Shown: positions 1 to 8,507 of the stretch, piece by piece
Layout: every line of letters starts with the position of its first letter
Numbering within the stretch: the stretch's first letter is position 1
From: Chitinophagaceae bacterium UBA1946
GTDB lineage: Bacteria; Bacteroidota; Bacteroidia; Chitinophagales; Chitinophagaceae
DNA: 64,000 nt
Reading direction: 5' to 3'
NCBI GenBank assembly: GCA_002336815.1
Contig: DDEU01000039.1
Coordinates: 1 to 64,000 of the forward strand
The notes under the pieces: model-generated
The model's input: only the letters and a program-made list of their open reading frames with translations
What the model was told of the DNA's origin: nothing
Database searches by the model: none
Position numbers and translations under genes: made by a program

Positions 1-153
1 CAGATCACTTCAATCCAGCCTCTTCTTTCGCCCTTCAGGTTTGGTTCAATAAACATTTATCAATTCTATTTAAAATACTGTTTGTAACTTTATAGCTACG
101 ATTGCAAAGATTATTGTTTTGACCCATTAACCAAAACAAAAATTTAATCACAC

Positions 154-161
154 TATTTTTG
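154..161 (+). promoter_or_regulatory. Possible -7 promoter box
   Basis: TATTTTTG matches the Bacteroidota -7 consensus TAnnTTTG and ends 20 bases before the ATG of the first gene. I see no convincing -33 box at the usual spacing, so this is only a candidate. The rest of positions 1-181 is AT-rich and holds no gene that I can see. Confidence 0.3.
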
Positions 162-181
162 CTGAAAAATTTACAGGGATC

Positions 182-943
182 ATGGAGAGAGTGGAAACAC
201 TGGTACAGAAACTACAGGAACAATTAAAGCAGGGCGCCACACCGGCAAAACTATTGCTCACCGTGCAGATGCTGCAGTACGAACTGGCTCACCTGCAGGC
301 AGCAGCCCCCGCCGTTGATAAAACGCCGGTAGTTGTTTCCATGCCGGTAAATGTATCCATTCCTCACCAGGAGCAGGAGCCTGCAGTTGAAGAGGCACCC
401 GCATTGCCGGAGGCACCAGTGGAAGAAGAAAAGATCATCCAGGTGTTGCAGGTAGACGAAGCTGAACTGGAAGCCGAACTGGAAGAGATCAAACGGAATG
501 CAGCGCTGATGCAGCAGATAAGCGGTCACAGCAAGCCCCAGTTACTTTTTGATGCCAGTGATGATGATATCCCAACCCTGCCCAAACAACCCGATGCCTT
601 ACCCGAAAAAAGGGAAGTGAATGATATGGCGGCCGGCGAAACTGCTTCGCTGAACGATGTATTGAAAACGGCAGCCACTGAAGTGAGCCACACCCTGACC
701 GACCTCCCTGTAAAAGACCTCAAAAAAGCCATCGGTGTTAACGAGCGTTTTCTCTACATCAACGAATTGTTCCGCGGCGACGAAGCCATGTATGAAAGAA
801 GTATCAAAACCATCAATAGCTTCGCTATTTTTCCGGAAGCAGAATACTGGATCAGGCGGGAATTAAAAACCAAGCTTGGCTGGAAGGACAGCGATGCCAC
901 GGTAATGCAGTTCGATCAGTTGGTGAGAAGGCGTTTCTCCTGA
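182..943 (+). CDS. Conserved hypothetical protein, probably cytoplasmic
   Basis: This is a 253-residue protein that I cannot assign to a named family. It has a helical N-terminus (about residues 1-40, rich in Leu, Gln and Glu), then an acidic, Pro/Val/Glu-rich and probably disordered linker (about 45-175). A compact C-terminal part (about 176-253) contains KDLKKAIGVNERFLYINELF and ends in a basic RRRFS. From memory, proteins with this C-terminal block recur as hypothetical proteins in Bacteroidota; that is recollection, not a search result. There is no signal peptide or membrane segment. The start is the first ATG after a TATTTTTG box. The 3' end overlaps the convergent waaA gene by 28 bases. 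Function is unknown. Confidence 0.75.
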   Translation: MERVETLVQKLQEQLKQGATPAKLLLTVQMLQYELAHLQAAAPAVDKTPVVVSMPVNVSIPHQEQEPAVEEAPALPEAPVEEEKIIQVLQVDEAELEAELEEIKRNAALMQQISGHSKPQLLFDASDDDIPTLPKQPDALPEKREVNDMAAGETASLNDVLKTAATEVSHTLTDLPVKDLKKAIGVNERFLYINELFRGDEAMYERSIKTINSFAIFPEAEYWIRRELKTKLGWKDSDATVMQFDQLVRRRFS

Positions 944-2244
944 ATAAAATCGATGATCTTCCGGGAAGCCCCCGTTTTTGAATACACGTAATTTTTAGCG
1001 CTTTCACTTTTTTGTTTCAGCAACACCGGGTTATTCCAGAGTTCTGTCAACACTTTTTCCAGCTCCAGTGCATTGTTAACGCTGATACCTGCGCCACAAT
1101 CTACCAGGTCCACCGCTTCGGCAAATTTTTCATATTCCGGTCCAAAGATCACCGGCTTGCCATATACGGCAGGTTCCAGCACATTGTGAATACCGCTTTC
1201 TTCAAAACCGCCGCCTACAAAGGTTATATGGGCATAATGGTATAGCCTGGAGAGCAGGCCAATATTGTCGATAATGAGTACGTTTCCAGGAGAAGGTTGG
1301 CCGTTGGCCGTTGATTGTTGGTCGTTATTGATTAACTCCGAATACAAGACAGATCCTGCAAATTCCTTCTGTACATCATCAATATTCCCTTTGTCAATTT
1401 CATGCGGCGCAATGATGAATTTGATCTCCGGGTTGCTTTTTACATAATGGATCAGCTCTTCTTCATCCTCTTCCCAGGTGCTGCCGGCTACGATCACCCG
1501 GTTGCTGCCACAGAATTTTTCAATGAGCGGAAGCGGCTCAAAATTTTCTGCGATGGCTATCACCCTGTCGAACCTGGTATCGCCGCAAACCGAAACATTG
1601 TGGGTGATTCCCACTGAAGCCAGTAATTCGGCGGATGCTTCATTCTGAACAAAAAAATAACTGAAGCTGTTCAGCATTTGCCGCCACATACTGCCGTACC
1701 ATTTAAAAAAGGGTTGGGAAGGGCGGAAAAGACCTGAAGCCATCAGCACCGGGATACCGTGTTTGCGAAAGGCGGTGAGATAGTAATACCAAAATTCGTA
1801 TTTCACCCAGAGCACCAGGCTGGGTTGAATGGCGTTGATCATCCTTTCTGCATTGGATGGGCTATCCATGGGTAAATAAAAAATATGATCTGCTACCTGG
1901 CTTTCAGCTTCCCGGTCTGGGCGGGTAACCACTTCAAAACCAGAAGGAGAAAAGAACGTGAGCACAATGTTTACTTCCGGGTATTTTTGTTTGATGGCTT
2001 CCAGCAGTGGCCTGCCCTGCTCAAATTCGCCCAGGCTGGCGCAATGCATCCAAACCGTCTTTTTGCCCTGTTGTTTAAACTCCGGAAACTGCCTTCTGCC
2101 CCCGACCCACTTTTTTGCTTTGGGATTCCACCACGCAGCGATCCTGATACCAAGCTGGTAAGAGTGAATGAATAACAGGTAGAATAGTTTGCCCAAAGTT
2201 GTTGTTTTAGCAAATCTAAGAAGCTGTTCACTATTCCGCTCCAT
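916..2244 (-). CDS. waaA: 3-deoxy-D-manno-octulosonic acid (Kdo) transferase
   Basis: This enzyme transfers Kdo from CMP-Kdo to the lipid A precursor at the inner face of the inner membrane during lipopolysaccharide synthesis. The N-terminal hydrophobic helix (LFYLLFIHSYQLGIRIAAWW) is the usual membrane anchor. ASLGEFEQG contains the conserved SxGEF motif with the catalytic Glu. The C-terminal GT-B half has FVGGGF and the HNVLEPAVYGKPVIFGP block. I start it at the ATG at 2244 (442 residues) because the 57 codons upstream look non-coding; a TTG at about 2196, just before the anchor, is also possible. The segment NNDQQSTANGQPS is absent from the family pattern I know and is encoded by a heptanucleotide repeat (1295-1333). 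The gene is divergent from the sugar operon. Confidence 0.93.
   Translation of the reverse strand: MERNSEQLLRFAKTTTLGKLFYLLFIHSYQLGIRIAAWWNPKAKKWVGGRRQFPEFKQQGKKTVWMHCASLGEFEQGRPLLEAIKQKYPEVNIVLTFFSPSGFEVVTRPDREAESQVADHIFYLPMDSPSNAERMINAIQPSLVLWVKYEFWYYYLTAFRKHGIPVLMASGLFRPSQPFFKWYGSMWRQMLNSFSYFFVQNEASAELLASVGITHNVSVCGDTRFDRVIAIAENFEPLPLIEKFCGSNRVIVAGSTWEEDEEELIHYVKSNPEIKFIIAPHEIDKGNIDDVQKEFAGSVLYSELINNDQQSTANGQPSPGNVLIIDNIGLLSRLYHYAHITFVGGGFEESGIHNVLEPAVYGKPVIFGPEYEKFAEAVDLVDCGAGISVNNALELEKVLTELWNNPVLLKQKSESAKNYVYSKTGASRKIIDFIQEKRLLTN
1295..1333. repeat. Heptanucleotide array inside waaA
   Basis: Five imperfect tandem 7-base units (plus-strand forms such as GGCCGTT, GATTGTT and GGTCGTT) sit inside the waaA frame and encode the NNDQQSTANGQ-type spacer. 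The repeat is read through without a stop. It is related in unit length to the intergenic arrays elsewhere in this window. Confidence 0.65.
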
Positions 2245-2463
2245 GAATTTTTTGAAGGGGAGCGTACCAGCTTTCGACCAGTCGTTGCGCCGGAAAAAAC
2301 ACCATTTTCTTTTTGCAAAAATGAAAACGATCACTGTAGCATTGGCAGGGTGGTTGCCATCAGAAACAAAGACCCGAAACAAATAAACAATTGAACGATA
2401 TAACCTTGCTGCCACCTTCTTCTAAAACGCTTGCCCTGCCAATCTTATGCAGTAATTTGAGGC

Positions 2464-2493
2464 TTGTACCAATGGCTGTAATCCCTATCTTTG
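2464..2493 (+). promoter_or_regulatory. Bacteroidota-type promoter of the nucleotide-sugar operon
   Basis: TTG at 2464-2466, a 19-base spacer and TATCTTTG at 2486-2493 match the phylum's sigma-A promoter (TTTG/TTG - N19-21 - TAnnTTTG). Transcription should start near 2500. This excludes the longer reading frame from 2391 and supports the ATG at 2514 as the start of the aminotransferase. Confidence 0.6.
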
Positions 2494-2513
2494 CCCACGC
2501 TAAAAAAAATACA

Positions 2514-3647
2514 ATGAAGGCCTTGCAAATGGTGGATACTAAAACACAGTATCAGAAGATAAAAAAGGAAATTGATGAAGCCGTGATAGGAGTCCTGGAA
2601 AGCACTGTATTCATCGGCGGCAAAGTACTCAACGATTTTACAGATCATTTGGCTGCATACAATGGCAGCAAGCATGTAATTCCGTGTGCCAATGGTACCG
2701 ATGCATTGCAAATTGCCATGATGGCACTGGGCCTGGAGCCGGGAGATGAAGTAATCACCCCATCCTTCACCTATATCGCCTCCGTTGAAACGGCTGCCCT
2801 GCTCAGGTTAAAACCAGTATTCGTAGAAGTGGACAGGCAAACCTTCTGCATTGACGCAGCCGCCATCGAAAAAGCCATCACCCCCAAAACAAAGGCCATT
2901 GTACCCGTTCACCTTTACGGCCATGCCGCAGACATGGAAAAAATAATGGAGATTGCCCAACGCCACAACCTGTTTGTGATAGAAGACAATGCACAGGCTA
3001 TTGGATGCGATTATACCTTTAGCGATGGCACGGTAAAAAAGACAGGGTCTATCGGCCATATCGGCTGTACCTCCTTTTACCCCTCTAAAAATCTGGGTGC
3101 TTATGGAGATGGAGGTGCAATATTTACCGATGATGATGCGTTAGCTACTAAGTTAAAAATGATTGCCATACATGGGCAAAGTAAAAGGTATTATCATGAT
3201 GTGGTGGGTTGCAACTCCCGGTTGGATAGTTTGCAGGCAGCCATACTGGACATTAAGCTGAAGCATTTGGACGAATACATTAGCGCCCGCAGGAAAGCGG
3301 CCGATTATTATGATAAAGCTTTTGCAGGACAGGCCAACATTACCACCCCTTACAGGGCAGCAAACAGCAGGCATGTGTTTCACCAGTACACATTGATACT
3401 GGAGGGTACAGACAGGGATGCGTTGCACCAATACCTTGCTGACAATGGCGTTCCCTCTATGATATACTACCCGGTTGCATGTCACAAACAGAAAATGTTT
3501 GATGCTTTTGGCGGAAGCGGTTACACCTTACCGCTCACCGACTGGCTCACGGAAAGGGTGATTTCATTGCCCATGCACACAGAGCTGGAAGAAGAACAGC
3601 AGGCATTCATCGTTTCGAAAGTGTTGGAATTTATTAATAAATCATAA
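2514..3647 (+). CDS. DegT/DnrJ/EryC1/StrS-family sugar aminotransferase (WbpE-like)
   Basis: This is a PLP-dependent aminotransferase that makes amino sugars from keto nucleotide sugars. The frame opens at 2391, but the promoter at 2464-2493 and the family-typical start MKALQMVDTKTQYQKIKKEI put the real start at 2514 (377 residues). CANGTDALQIAM is the cofactor-phosphate region. VPVHLYGHAADM and VIEDNAQAIG follow, and Lys192 in FYPSKNLGAYGDGGA is the predicted Schiff-base lysine. The sequence resembles WbpE, which aminates UDP-2-acetamido-3-keto-glucuronate. The oxidoreductase and acetyltransferase of that route are not in this window, so the exact substrate is open. It is the first gene of the operon, 16 bases before ugd. 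Confidence 0.9.
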   Translation: MKALQMVDTKTQYQKIKKEIDEAVIGVLESTVFIGGKVLNDFTDHLAAYNGSKHVIPCANGTDALQIAMMALGLEPGDEVITPSFTYIASVETAALLRLKPVFVEVDRQTFCIDAAAIEKAITPKTKAIVPVHLYGHAADMEKIMEIAQRHNLFVIEDNAQAIGCDYTFSDGTVKKTGSIGHIGCTSFYPSKNLGAYGDGGAIFTDDDALATKLKMIAIHGQSKRYYHDVVGCNSRLDSLQAAILDIKLKHLDEYISARRKAADYYDKAFAGQANITTPYRAANSRHVFHQYTLILEGTDRDALHQYLADNGVPSMIYYPVACHKQKMFDAFGGSGYTLPLTDWLTERVISLPMHTELEEEQQAFIVSKVLEFINKS

Positions 3648-3663
3648 CCCCTCAGAAAGAATT

Positions 3664-4974
3664 ATGAAAATTGCAGTTGTAGGAACAGGCTATGTTGGTC
3701 TTGTATCAGGCACTTGTTTTTCCGAAACCGGCAACCAGGTGATCTGCGTTGACATTGATCAGAAGAAAGTAGACAAATTATCTTCCGGCAAGATCACGAT
3801 CTATGAACCGGGTCTTGAAAAGATATTTACCCGCAATACAAAAGAAGGCCGCCTCACTTTTACCACCTCGCTTGAAGAGGCGGTAGCAGATGCTGCGGTG
3901 ATCATGCTGGCGTTGCCCACCCCACCCGGTGAAGATGGCAGTGCCGATCTGCAGTACATTCTTGGTGTAGCCGATCAGCTTGGAAAAATTTTAAAAGATT
4001 ATAAAGTAATCGTTGATAAAAGTACGGTGCCGGTTGGTACCGCAGAGAAAGTTAGAGCTGCCATTGCAAAGAACGCAACAGTTGAATTTGACGTGGTGAG
4101 CAATCCGGAATTTTTAAGAGAAGGTGTGGCAGTGGATGATTTTATGAAGCCAGACAGGGTGGTGATCGGCACCACTTCTGAAAGAGCCAAAAAAGTGATG
4201 AACGATCTGTATGCACCTTTTGTACGCCAGGGCAATCCCCTGATATTTATGGACGAAAAAAGTGCTGAGCTTACCAAGTACGCCGCCAATTCTTTCCTGG
4301 CCACCAAGATCACTTTTATGAACGAGATCGCCAGCCTCTGTGAGTTGCTGGGCGCTGATGTTGACATGGTGCGTCGTGGTATGGGCAGTGATGACCGTAT
4401 CGGAAGAAGGTTTTTATTTCCCGGCATCGGCTATGGCGGAAGTTGTTTTCCCAAAGATGTTCAGGCCCTTGGCAAATCTGCCGAAGAAGTGAATTACAAT
4501 TTCAAGATACTGGAAGCAGTAATGGATGTAAATGAAAAGCAAAAACTGCACCTGATGCCTGCCATCAGGAAATATTTCAATAATGATCTCAGTGGTAAAA
4601 GGATCGCTTTGTGGGGTCTTGCATTCAAACCCAATACAGACGATATCCGGGAAGCACCCGCCCTGTATATGATCAACGCCCTGCTGGCTGAAGGCGCTAC
4701 GGTAGCAACCTACGATCCGGAAGCCATGAATAATGTGAAACAGCTACTGGGTGATAAGATCACTTTTTGTGAAAGCCAGTACGAAACATTGCAGGATGCA
4801 GACGCTATCGTGATCGCAACTGAATGGAGCGAATTCCGTACACCGGATTTTAATAAGATCGGCGCCCTGCTTAAAAGCAAAGCCATCTTTGACGGCAGAA
4901 ATCTATTCGACCTTAAACAGATGGAAGACCTCGGTTTCCATTATGTAAGCATTGGAAGAAAAGTGATCAATTAA
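3664..4974 (+). CDS. ugd: UDP-glucose 6-dehydrogenase
   Basis: The protein oxidises UDP-glucose to UDP-glucuronate with two NAD+. The 436-residue length is normal for the family. The N-terminal Rossmann motif is VVGTGYVGLVSG (about residues 5-16). STVPVGTA follows the cofactor domain, NPEFLREG marks the substrate-binding region, and Cys261 in GYGGSCFPKD is the catalytic cysteine. The C-terminal UDP-binding domain begins near LWGLAFKPNTDDIREAPA. The next gene encodes a UDP-glucuronate decarboxylase, so the product is probably passed straight on to UDP-xylose, with the aminotransferase and second dehydrogenase feeding other sugars. It lies within the operon, with 23 bases to the next start. Confidence 0.96.
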   Translation: MKIAVVGTGYVGLVSGTCFSETGNQVICVDIDQKKVDKLSSGKITIYEPGLEKIFTRNTKEGRLTFTTSLEEAVADAAVIMLALPTPPGEDGSADLQYILGVADQLGKILKDYKVIVDKSTVPVGTAEKVRAAIAKNATVEFDVVSNPEFLREGVAVDDFMKPDRVVIGTTSERAKKVMNDLYAPFVRQGNPLIFMDEKSAELTKYAANSFLATKITFMNEIASLCELLGADVDMVRRGMGSDDRIGRRFLFPGIGYGGSCFPKDVQALGKSAEEVNYNFKILEAVMDVNEKQKLHLMPAIRKYFNNDLSGKRIALWGLAFKPNTDDIREAPALYMINALLAEGATVATYDPEAMNNVKQLLGDKITFCESQYETLQDADAIVIATEWSEFRTPDFNKIGALLKSKAIFDGRNLFDLKQMEDLGFHYVSIGRKVIN

Positions 4975-4997
4975 CCCTTATTACAAATAAACCACCA

Positions 4998-5981
4998 ATG
5001 GCAACAAAAAGGATTTTAATTACGGGAGCCGCTGGCTTTTTAGGGTCTCATCTCTGCGACAGGTTCATCAAAGAAGGATTTGATGTGATCGGCATGGATA
5101 ACCTCATCACCGGCGATCTTAAGAATATTGAGCATCTTTTTAAGCTGAAGGAATTTGAATTCTATCATCATGATGTTTCCAAATTCATTCATGTGCCGGG
5201 TGACCTGGATTATATCCTGCATTTCGCTTCACCCGCAAGCCCGATCGATTACCTGAAAATACCCATTCAAACCCTTAAAGTAGGTTCGCTGGGTACACAC
5301 AATTGCCTGGGACTGGCATTGGCTAAAAAAGCAAGGATATTGGTAGCCAGTACCAGTGAAGTATATGGTGATCCACTGGTGCATCCGCAGAATGAAGAAT
5401 ACTGGGGCAATGTAAATCCTGTAGGGCCACGCGGCGTGTATGATGAAGCAAAACGTTTCCAGGAAGCCATGACAATGGCCTATCATACTTTTCACAACGT
5501 AGAAACAAGGATTGTAAGGATCTTTAATACTTATGGACCGAGGATGCGACTGAATGACGGGAGAGCCTTACCGGCGTTTATCGGCCAGGCATTGCGGGGC
5601 GAAGACCTCACCGTTTTCGGAGATGGCAGCCAGACAAGGAGTTTCTGCTATGTGGATGACCTGGTTGAAGGTATCTACCGCCTGCTGATGAGCGATTACG
5701 CAAGTCCGGTAAATATTGGTAACCCCGATGAGATATCTTTAAAGGAGTTTGCAGAAGAGATCATCAAACTTACCGGCACCAAACAACAGATTATTTATAA
5801 ACCGTTGCCGGTAGATGATCCCAAACAGCGCCAGCCGGATATCAGCAAAGCAAAAGAATTGCTGAACTGGTCGCCGAAAGTGAGCAGGGGAGAAGGGTTG
5901 AAAATTACCTACGAATATTTTAAATCTTTGCCGAAAGAAGAATTGGTGAAGCTGCCCAAAGAATTTGAAAGAAGGAAATAG
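4998..5981 (+). CDS. UDP-glucuronate decarboxylase (UDP-xylose synthase), extended SDR
   Basis: This NAD-dependent short-chain dehydrogenase decarboxylates UDP-glucuronate to UDP-xylose. The Rossmann motif is TGAAGFLGSHLCDRF near the N-terminus. The active site pairs Tyr148 and Lys152 (YDEAKR), with the STSEVYGDP strand holding the catalytic Ser/Thr. PRGVYDEAKRFQEAM, RIFNTYGPRM and GSQTRSFCYVDDLVEG are hallmark blocks of the UXS family and separate it from RmlB and GalE enzymes. At 327 residues it is full length, without a membrane anchor. Its substrate is made by the preceding gene. The short gap before the next gene contains a heptamer repeat array (5999-6026). Confidence 0.93.
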   Translation: MATKRILITGAAGFLGSHLCDRFIKEGFDVIGMDNLITGDLKNIEHLFKLKEFEFYHHDVSKFIHVPGDLDYILHFASPASPIDYLKIPIQTLKVGSLGTHNCLGLALAKKARILVASTSEVYGDPLVHPQNEEYWGNVNPVGPRGVYDEAKRFQEAMTMAYHTFHNVETRIVRIFNTYGPRMRLNDGRALPAFIGQALRGEDLTVFGDGSQTRSFCYVDDLVEGIYRLLMSDYASPVNIGNPDEISLKEFAEEIIKLTGTKQQIIYKPLPVDDPKQRQPDISKAKELLNWSPKVSRGEGLKITYEYFKSLPKEELVKLPKEFERRK

Positions 5982-5998
5982 ATGACGAAAAGCGTCGA

Positions 5999-6026
5999 TT
6001 CATAATTCATAATTTATAATTCATAT
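5999..6026. repeat. Intergenic heptanucleotide array (TTCATAA type)
   Basis: Four tandem 7-base units, mostly TTCATAA with single-base variants, fill most of the 52-base gap between two operon genes. The array starts just after a small GACG/CGTC hairpin. Confidence 0.7.
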
Positions 6027-6033
6027 TTAGATA

Positions 6034-7323
6034 ATGTACCAGGATTTACTTGACAAGAAAAAGAAATTAGCGGTGATCGGTTTGGGTTACGTGGGATTGC
6101 CGATCGCATTGGAATTTGCCAGAAAGATAAAAGTGATCGGCTTCGACATCAATTCCAAAAGGGTAGAGATGATGCGGAACGGCATCGACCCGAGCCAGGA
6201 ACTGGAGGCTGCTGCATTTGAAGGTTGTGATATCGAATTCACCAACGACCTGGAAGTATTGAAGCAGGCTAACTTTTTTATTGTAGCAGTTCCAACGCCG
6301 GTTGACGAACACAATGTGCCAGACCTCATTCCTGTACAGCGTGCAAGCGAAACCATCGGTAAAGTAATCAAGCTGGGCGACTACGTGGTGTTTGAAAGCA
6401 CCGTGTATCCCGGTTGTACAGAAGAGGATTGTGTTCCCATCATCGAAGACCTTTCAGGGTTAAAAAATATTGCCGATTTTAAATTGGGTTACTCACCGGA
6501 AAGGATCAACCCGGGCGATAAAGAACATACGCTTGCAAAGATCGTTAAAGTAGTGAGTGGCTGTGATGAAGAATCGCTTGATACGATCGCCAAAGTATAC
6601 GAACTGGTGGTAACTGCCGGTGTACACCGGGCTTCGAGCATTAAGGTTGCAGAAGCTGCGAAGATCATTGAGAATACACAGCGGGATCTCAACATCGCTT
6701 TGATGAATGAGTTGTCCATCATCTTCGATAAAATGAATATCAACACTTTTGAAGTGCTGGAAGCAGCAGGCACCAAGTGGAACTTCCTCAAGTTTCAGCC
6801 GGGGCTGGTGGGCGGTCATTGCATTGGTGTAGATCCATACTACCTTACCTATAAGTCAAAGGAGCTAGGCTACGACAGCCAGGTGATCCTTGCCGGCCGT
6901 GTGATCAACGATGGTATGGCGGGCTACGTGGCAAAAAAAGTATTGCAGCATATCATCCAGAACAATGGCAATGTTAAAGACGCCAAAGTGCTGGTGATGG
7001 GCGCTACATTCAAAGAGAATGTAAGCGATATCCGCAACAGTAAAGTGGCGGATGTGATCAAAGAACTGCAGTCTTTCTCTCTCAATGTACATGTTACCGA
7101 TCCTCATGCAGAAAGTGATGAGGTGAAACATGAATATGGATTCGACCTGGTGAACGAGATCGGCAACGACTATGATGCCGTGCTGGTAACAGTGCCGCAC
7201 AATGCCTACAAAGTGTTGGATGACGCTTATTTTGCAGGCATCACCAAGCCCAAAGCTTTGGTGGCAGATCTGAAAGGCATTTACCGGAACAAGATCAAAA
7301 GCAGGTTTTACTGGAGCCTGTAA
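6034..7323 (+). CDS. UDP-N-acetyl-hexosamine 6-dehydrogenase (TviB/WbpO type)
   Basis: This is a nucleotide-sugar dehydrogenase of the UDP-GlcNAc/GalNAc branch rather than the UDP-glucose branch. The Rossmann motif is AVIGLGYVGLPIALEFA. VPTPVDEHNVPDL, ESTVYPGCTEE and YSPERINPGDKEH are typical of TviB and WbpO. The catalytic Cys263 is in GLVGGHCIGVDPYYLTYK, where ugd has GGSCFPKD. The C-terminal domain starts at VLVMGATFKENVSDIRNSK. It is full length at 429 residues. The following gene is a WbpP/TviC-like 4-epimerase; in the Vi antigen and Pseudomonas O6 pathways these two enzymes together make UDP-GalNAcA. Which of UDP-GlcNAc or UDP-GalNAc it prefers cannot be read from the sequence. Confidence 0.92.
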   Translation: MYQDLLDKKKKLAVIGLGYVGLPIALEFARKIKVIGFDINSKRVEMMRNGIDPSQELEAAAFEGCDIEFTNDLEVLKQANFFIVAVPTPVDEHNVPDLIPVQRASETIGKVIKLGDYVVFESTVYPGCTEEDCVPIIEDLSGLKNIADFKLGYSPERINPGDKEHTLAKIVKVVSGCDEESLDTIAKVYELVVTAGVHRASSIKVAEAAKIIENTQRDLNIALMNELSIIFDKMNINTFEVLEAAGTKWNFLKFQPGLVGGHCIGVDPYYLTYKSKELGYDSQVILAGRVINDGMAGYVAKKVLQHIIQNNGNVKDAKVLVMGATFKENVSDIRNSKVADVIKELQSFSLNVHVTDPHAESDEVKHEYGFDLVNEIGNDYDAVLVTVPHNAYKVLDDAYFAGITKPKALVADLKGIYRNKIKSRFYWSL

Positions 7324-7380
7324 CCCATTTCCTCAGGAGGGGAAACACGGAGTAATATTATAACTAACTGCTAATTTCAA

Positions 7381-8415
7381 ATGAGTTTACAAGACAACAA
7401 CCTGTTGCAGTCTTCTCCGGAAGAAAGGGTTTTTCATACCGCCAACCTCAGCCAGCTTAGCTTTTTGGTTACCGGTGGCGCCGGTTTTATTGGCGGCCAC
7501 ATTGCAGAATACCTGCTGAAGCACCAGGCTAAAAAAGTAAGGGTGCTGGACAATATGGTAAATGGAAAACAATCTACCATCGACATACTTAAACAATACC
7601 CTGCTTTTGAATTCATGCAGGGCGATATCAGGGACCAGGCTACCTGTCAGCAGGCCTGTAACGGTATCGACTATGTTAGTCACCAGGCAGCATTGGGTTC
7701 AGTGCCACGCTCTATTGCAGAGCCGGTTTATTTTAACGATGTAAATGTGGGTGGATTTGTCAATATGCTTAAAGCTGCAGTTGACAATAACGTAAAACAA
7801 TTTGTGTACGCCTCTTCCTCTTCTGTGTATGGTGATGAACCAACACTGCCAAAGAAGGAAGAAAGGGTGGGCAACTGCCTGTCGCCTTATGCTGCCACCA
7901 AAAAAACCAATGAATTATATGCGCAGGTTTTTGCCGACGTATATGGGTTGAAAACACTCGGTTTCCGCTATTTTAATATTTTTGGACCACGCCAGGACCC
8001 TGATGGGGCCTATGCCGCAGTGATCCCGCTGTTTGTGAAAGGACTGATGAAAGAGTTGCCGGTACACATCAATGGTGATGGAGGACAGACAAGAGATTTC
8101 ACTTTTGTTGACAATGCGGTGCAGGTTAATGTAAAGGCGATGCTTACAGACAATGCAGCAGCGATCAACAAAGTGTACAATGTTGCTGTGGGAGAAAATT
8201 TTTCGGTCAACTATCTTTTCGAAGCCTGCAAAAAACAACTGCAGAGCGAAGCACAACCGGTACACAGGGAAGCAAGGGCGGGGGATATCCGAAATTCACT
8301 GGCCGATATTTCGCTGGCACAAAATTTACTCGGTTATCAGCCCTGTAAAAGATTCGAAGACGGCCTGGTTGAGACCATCGAATTTTTTAAACAAACCTAT
8401 TCAATGGATAATTGA
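7381..8415 (+). CDS. UDP-N-acetylglucosamine 4-epimerase-like SDR (WbpP/TviC type)
   Basis: This extended SDR epimerises at C4 of UDP-N-acetyl sugars or their uronic acids. It has the extra N-terminal segment seen in WbpP and TviC before the Rossmann motif LVTGGAGFIGGHIAEYLL. HQAALGSVPRSI, the strand ASSSSVYGD, and the catalytic pair Tyr170/Lys174 (SPYAATK) follow. FRYFNIFGPRQDPDGAYAAVIP is diagnostic for this branch, and GGQTRDFTFVDNAV lies in the substrate domain. At 344 residues it is full length. The last codons (YSMDN) lie in a heptamer array that runs on past the stop. A small inverted repeat at 7328-7345 precedes the gene; its role is unknown. Confidence 0.9.
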   Translation: MSLQDNNLLQSSPEERVFHTANLSQLSFLVTGGAGFIGGHIAEYLLKHQAKKVRVLDNMVNGKQSTIDILKQYPAFEFMQGDIRDQATCQQACNGIDYVSHQAALGSVPRSIAEPVYFNDVNVGGFVNMLKAAVDNNVKQFVYASSSSVYGDEPTLPKKEERVGNCLSPYAATKKTNELYAQVFADVYGLKTLGFRYFNIFGPRQDPDGAYAAVIPLFVKGLMKELPVHINGDGGQTRDFTFVDNAVQVNVKAMLTDNAAAINKVYNVAVGENFSVNYLFEACKKQLQSEAQPVHREARAGDIRNSLADISLAQNLLGYQPCKRFEDGLVETIEFFKQTYSMDN

Positions 8416-8500
8416 TAATGATAGAATGGAAAATGAAGTTCATTTGATCGAAACAAACTTTACAATAAAAAACATTATCAATTTAAAAATTATCAACTAA
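8404..8500. repeat. Inverted heptamer arrays forming a long hairpin between operon genes
   Basis: Units of the ATTGATA/ATGGATA type run from 8404 to 8438 and start inside the upstream stop region. The complementary type (TTATCAA-like) runs from 8473 to about 8500. An 11-base stretch at 8410-8420 is the exact reverse complement of 8473-8483, so the transcript could fold back across a loop of about 52 bases. There is no T-tract, so a simple terminator is unlikely. Confidence 0.6.
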
Positions 8501-8507
8501 CTAAAAA

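Noticed and set aside
7328..7345. Small inverted repeat around CCTCAGGAGG between two operon genes
   Set aside because: It recalls the GC-rich ends of the metG elements, but it stands alone, with no second end or cargo, so I do not call it an element.
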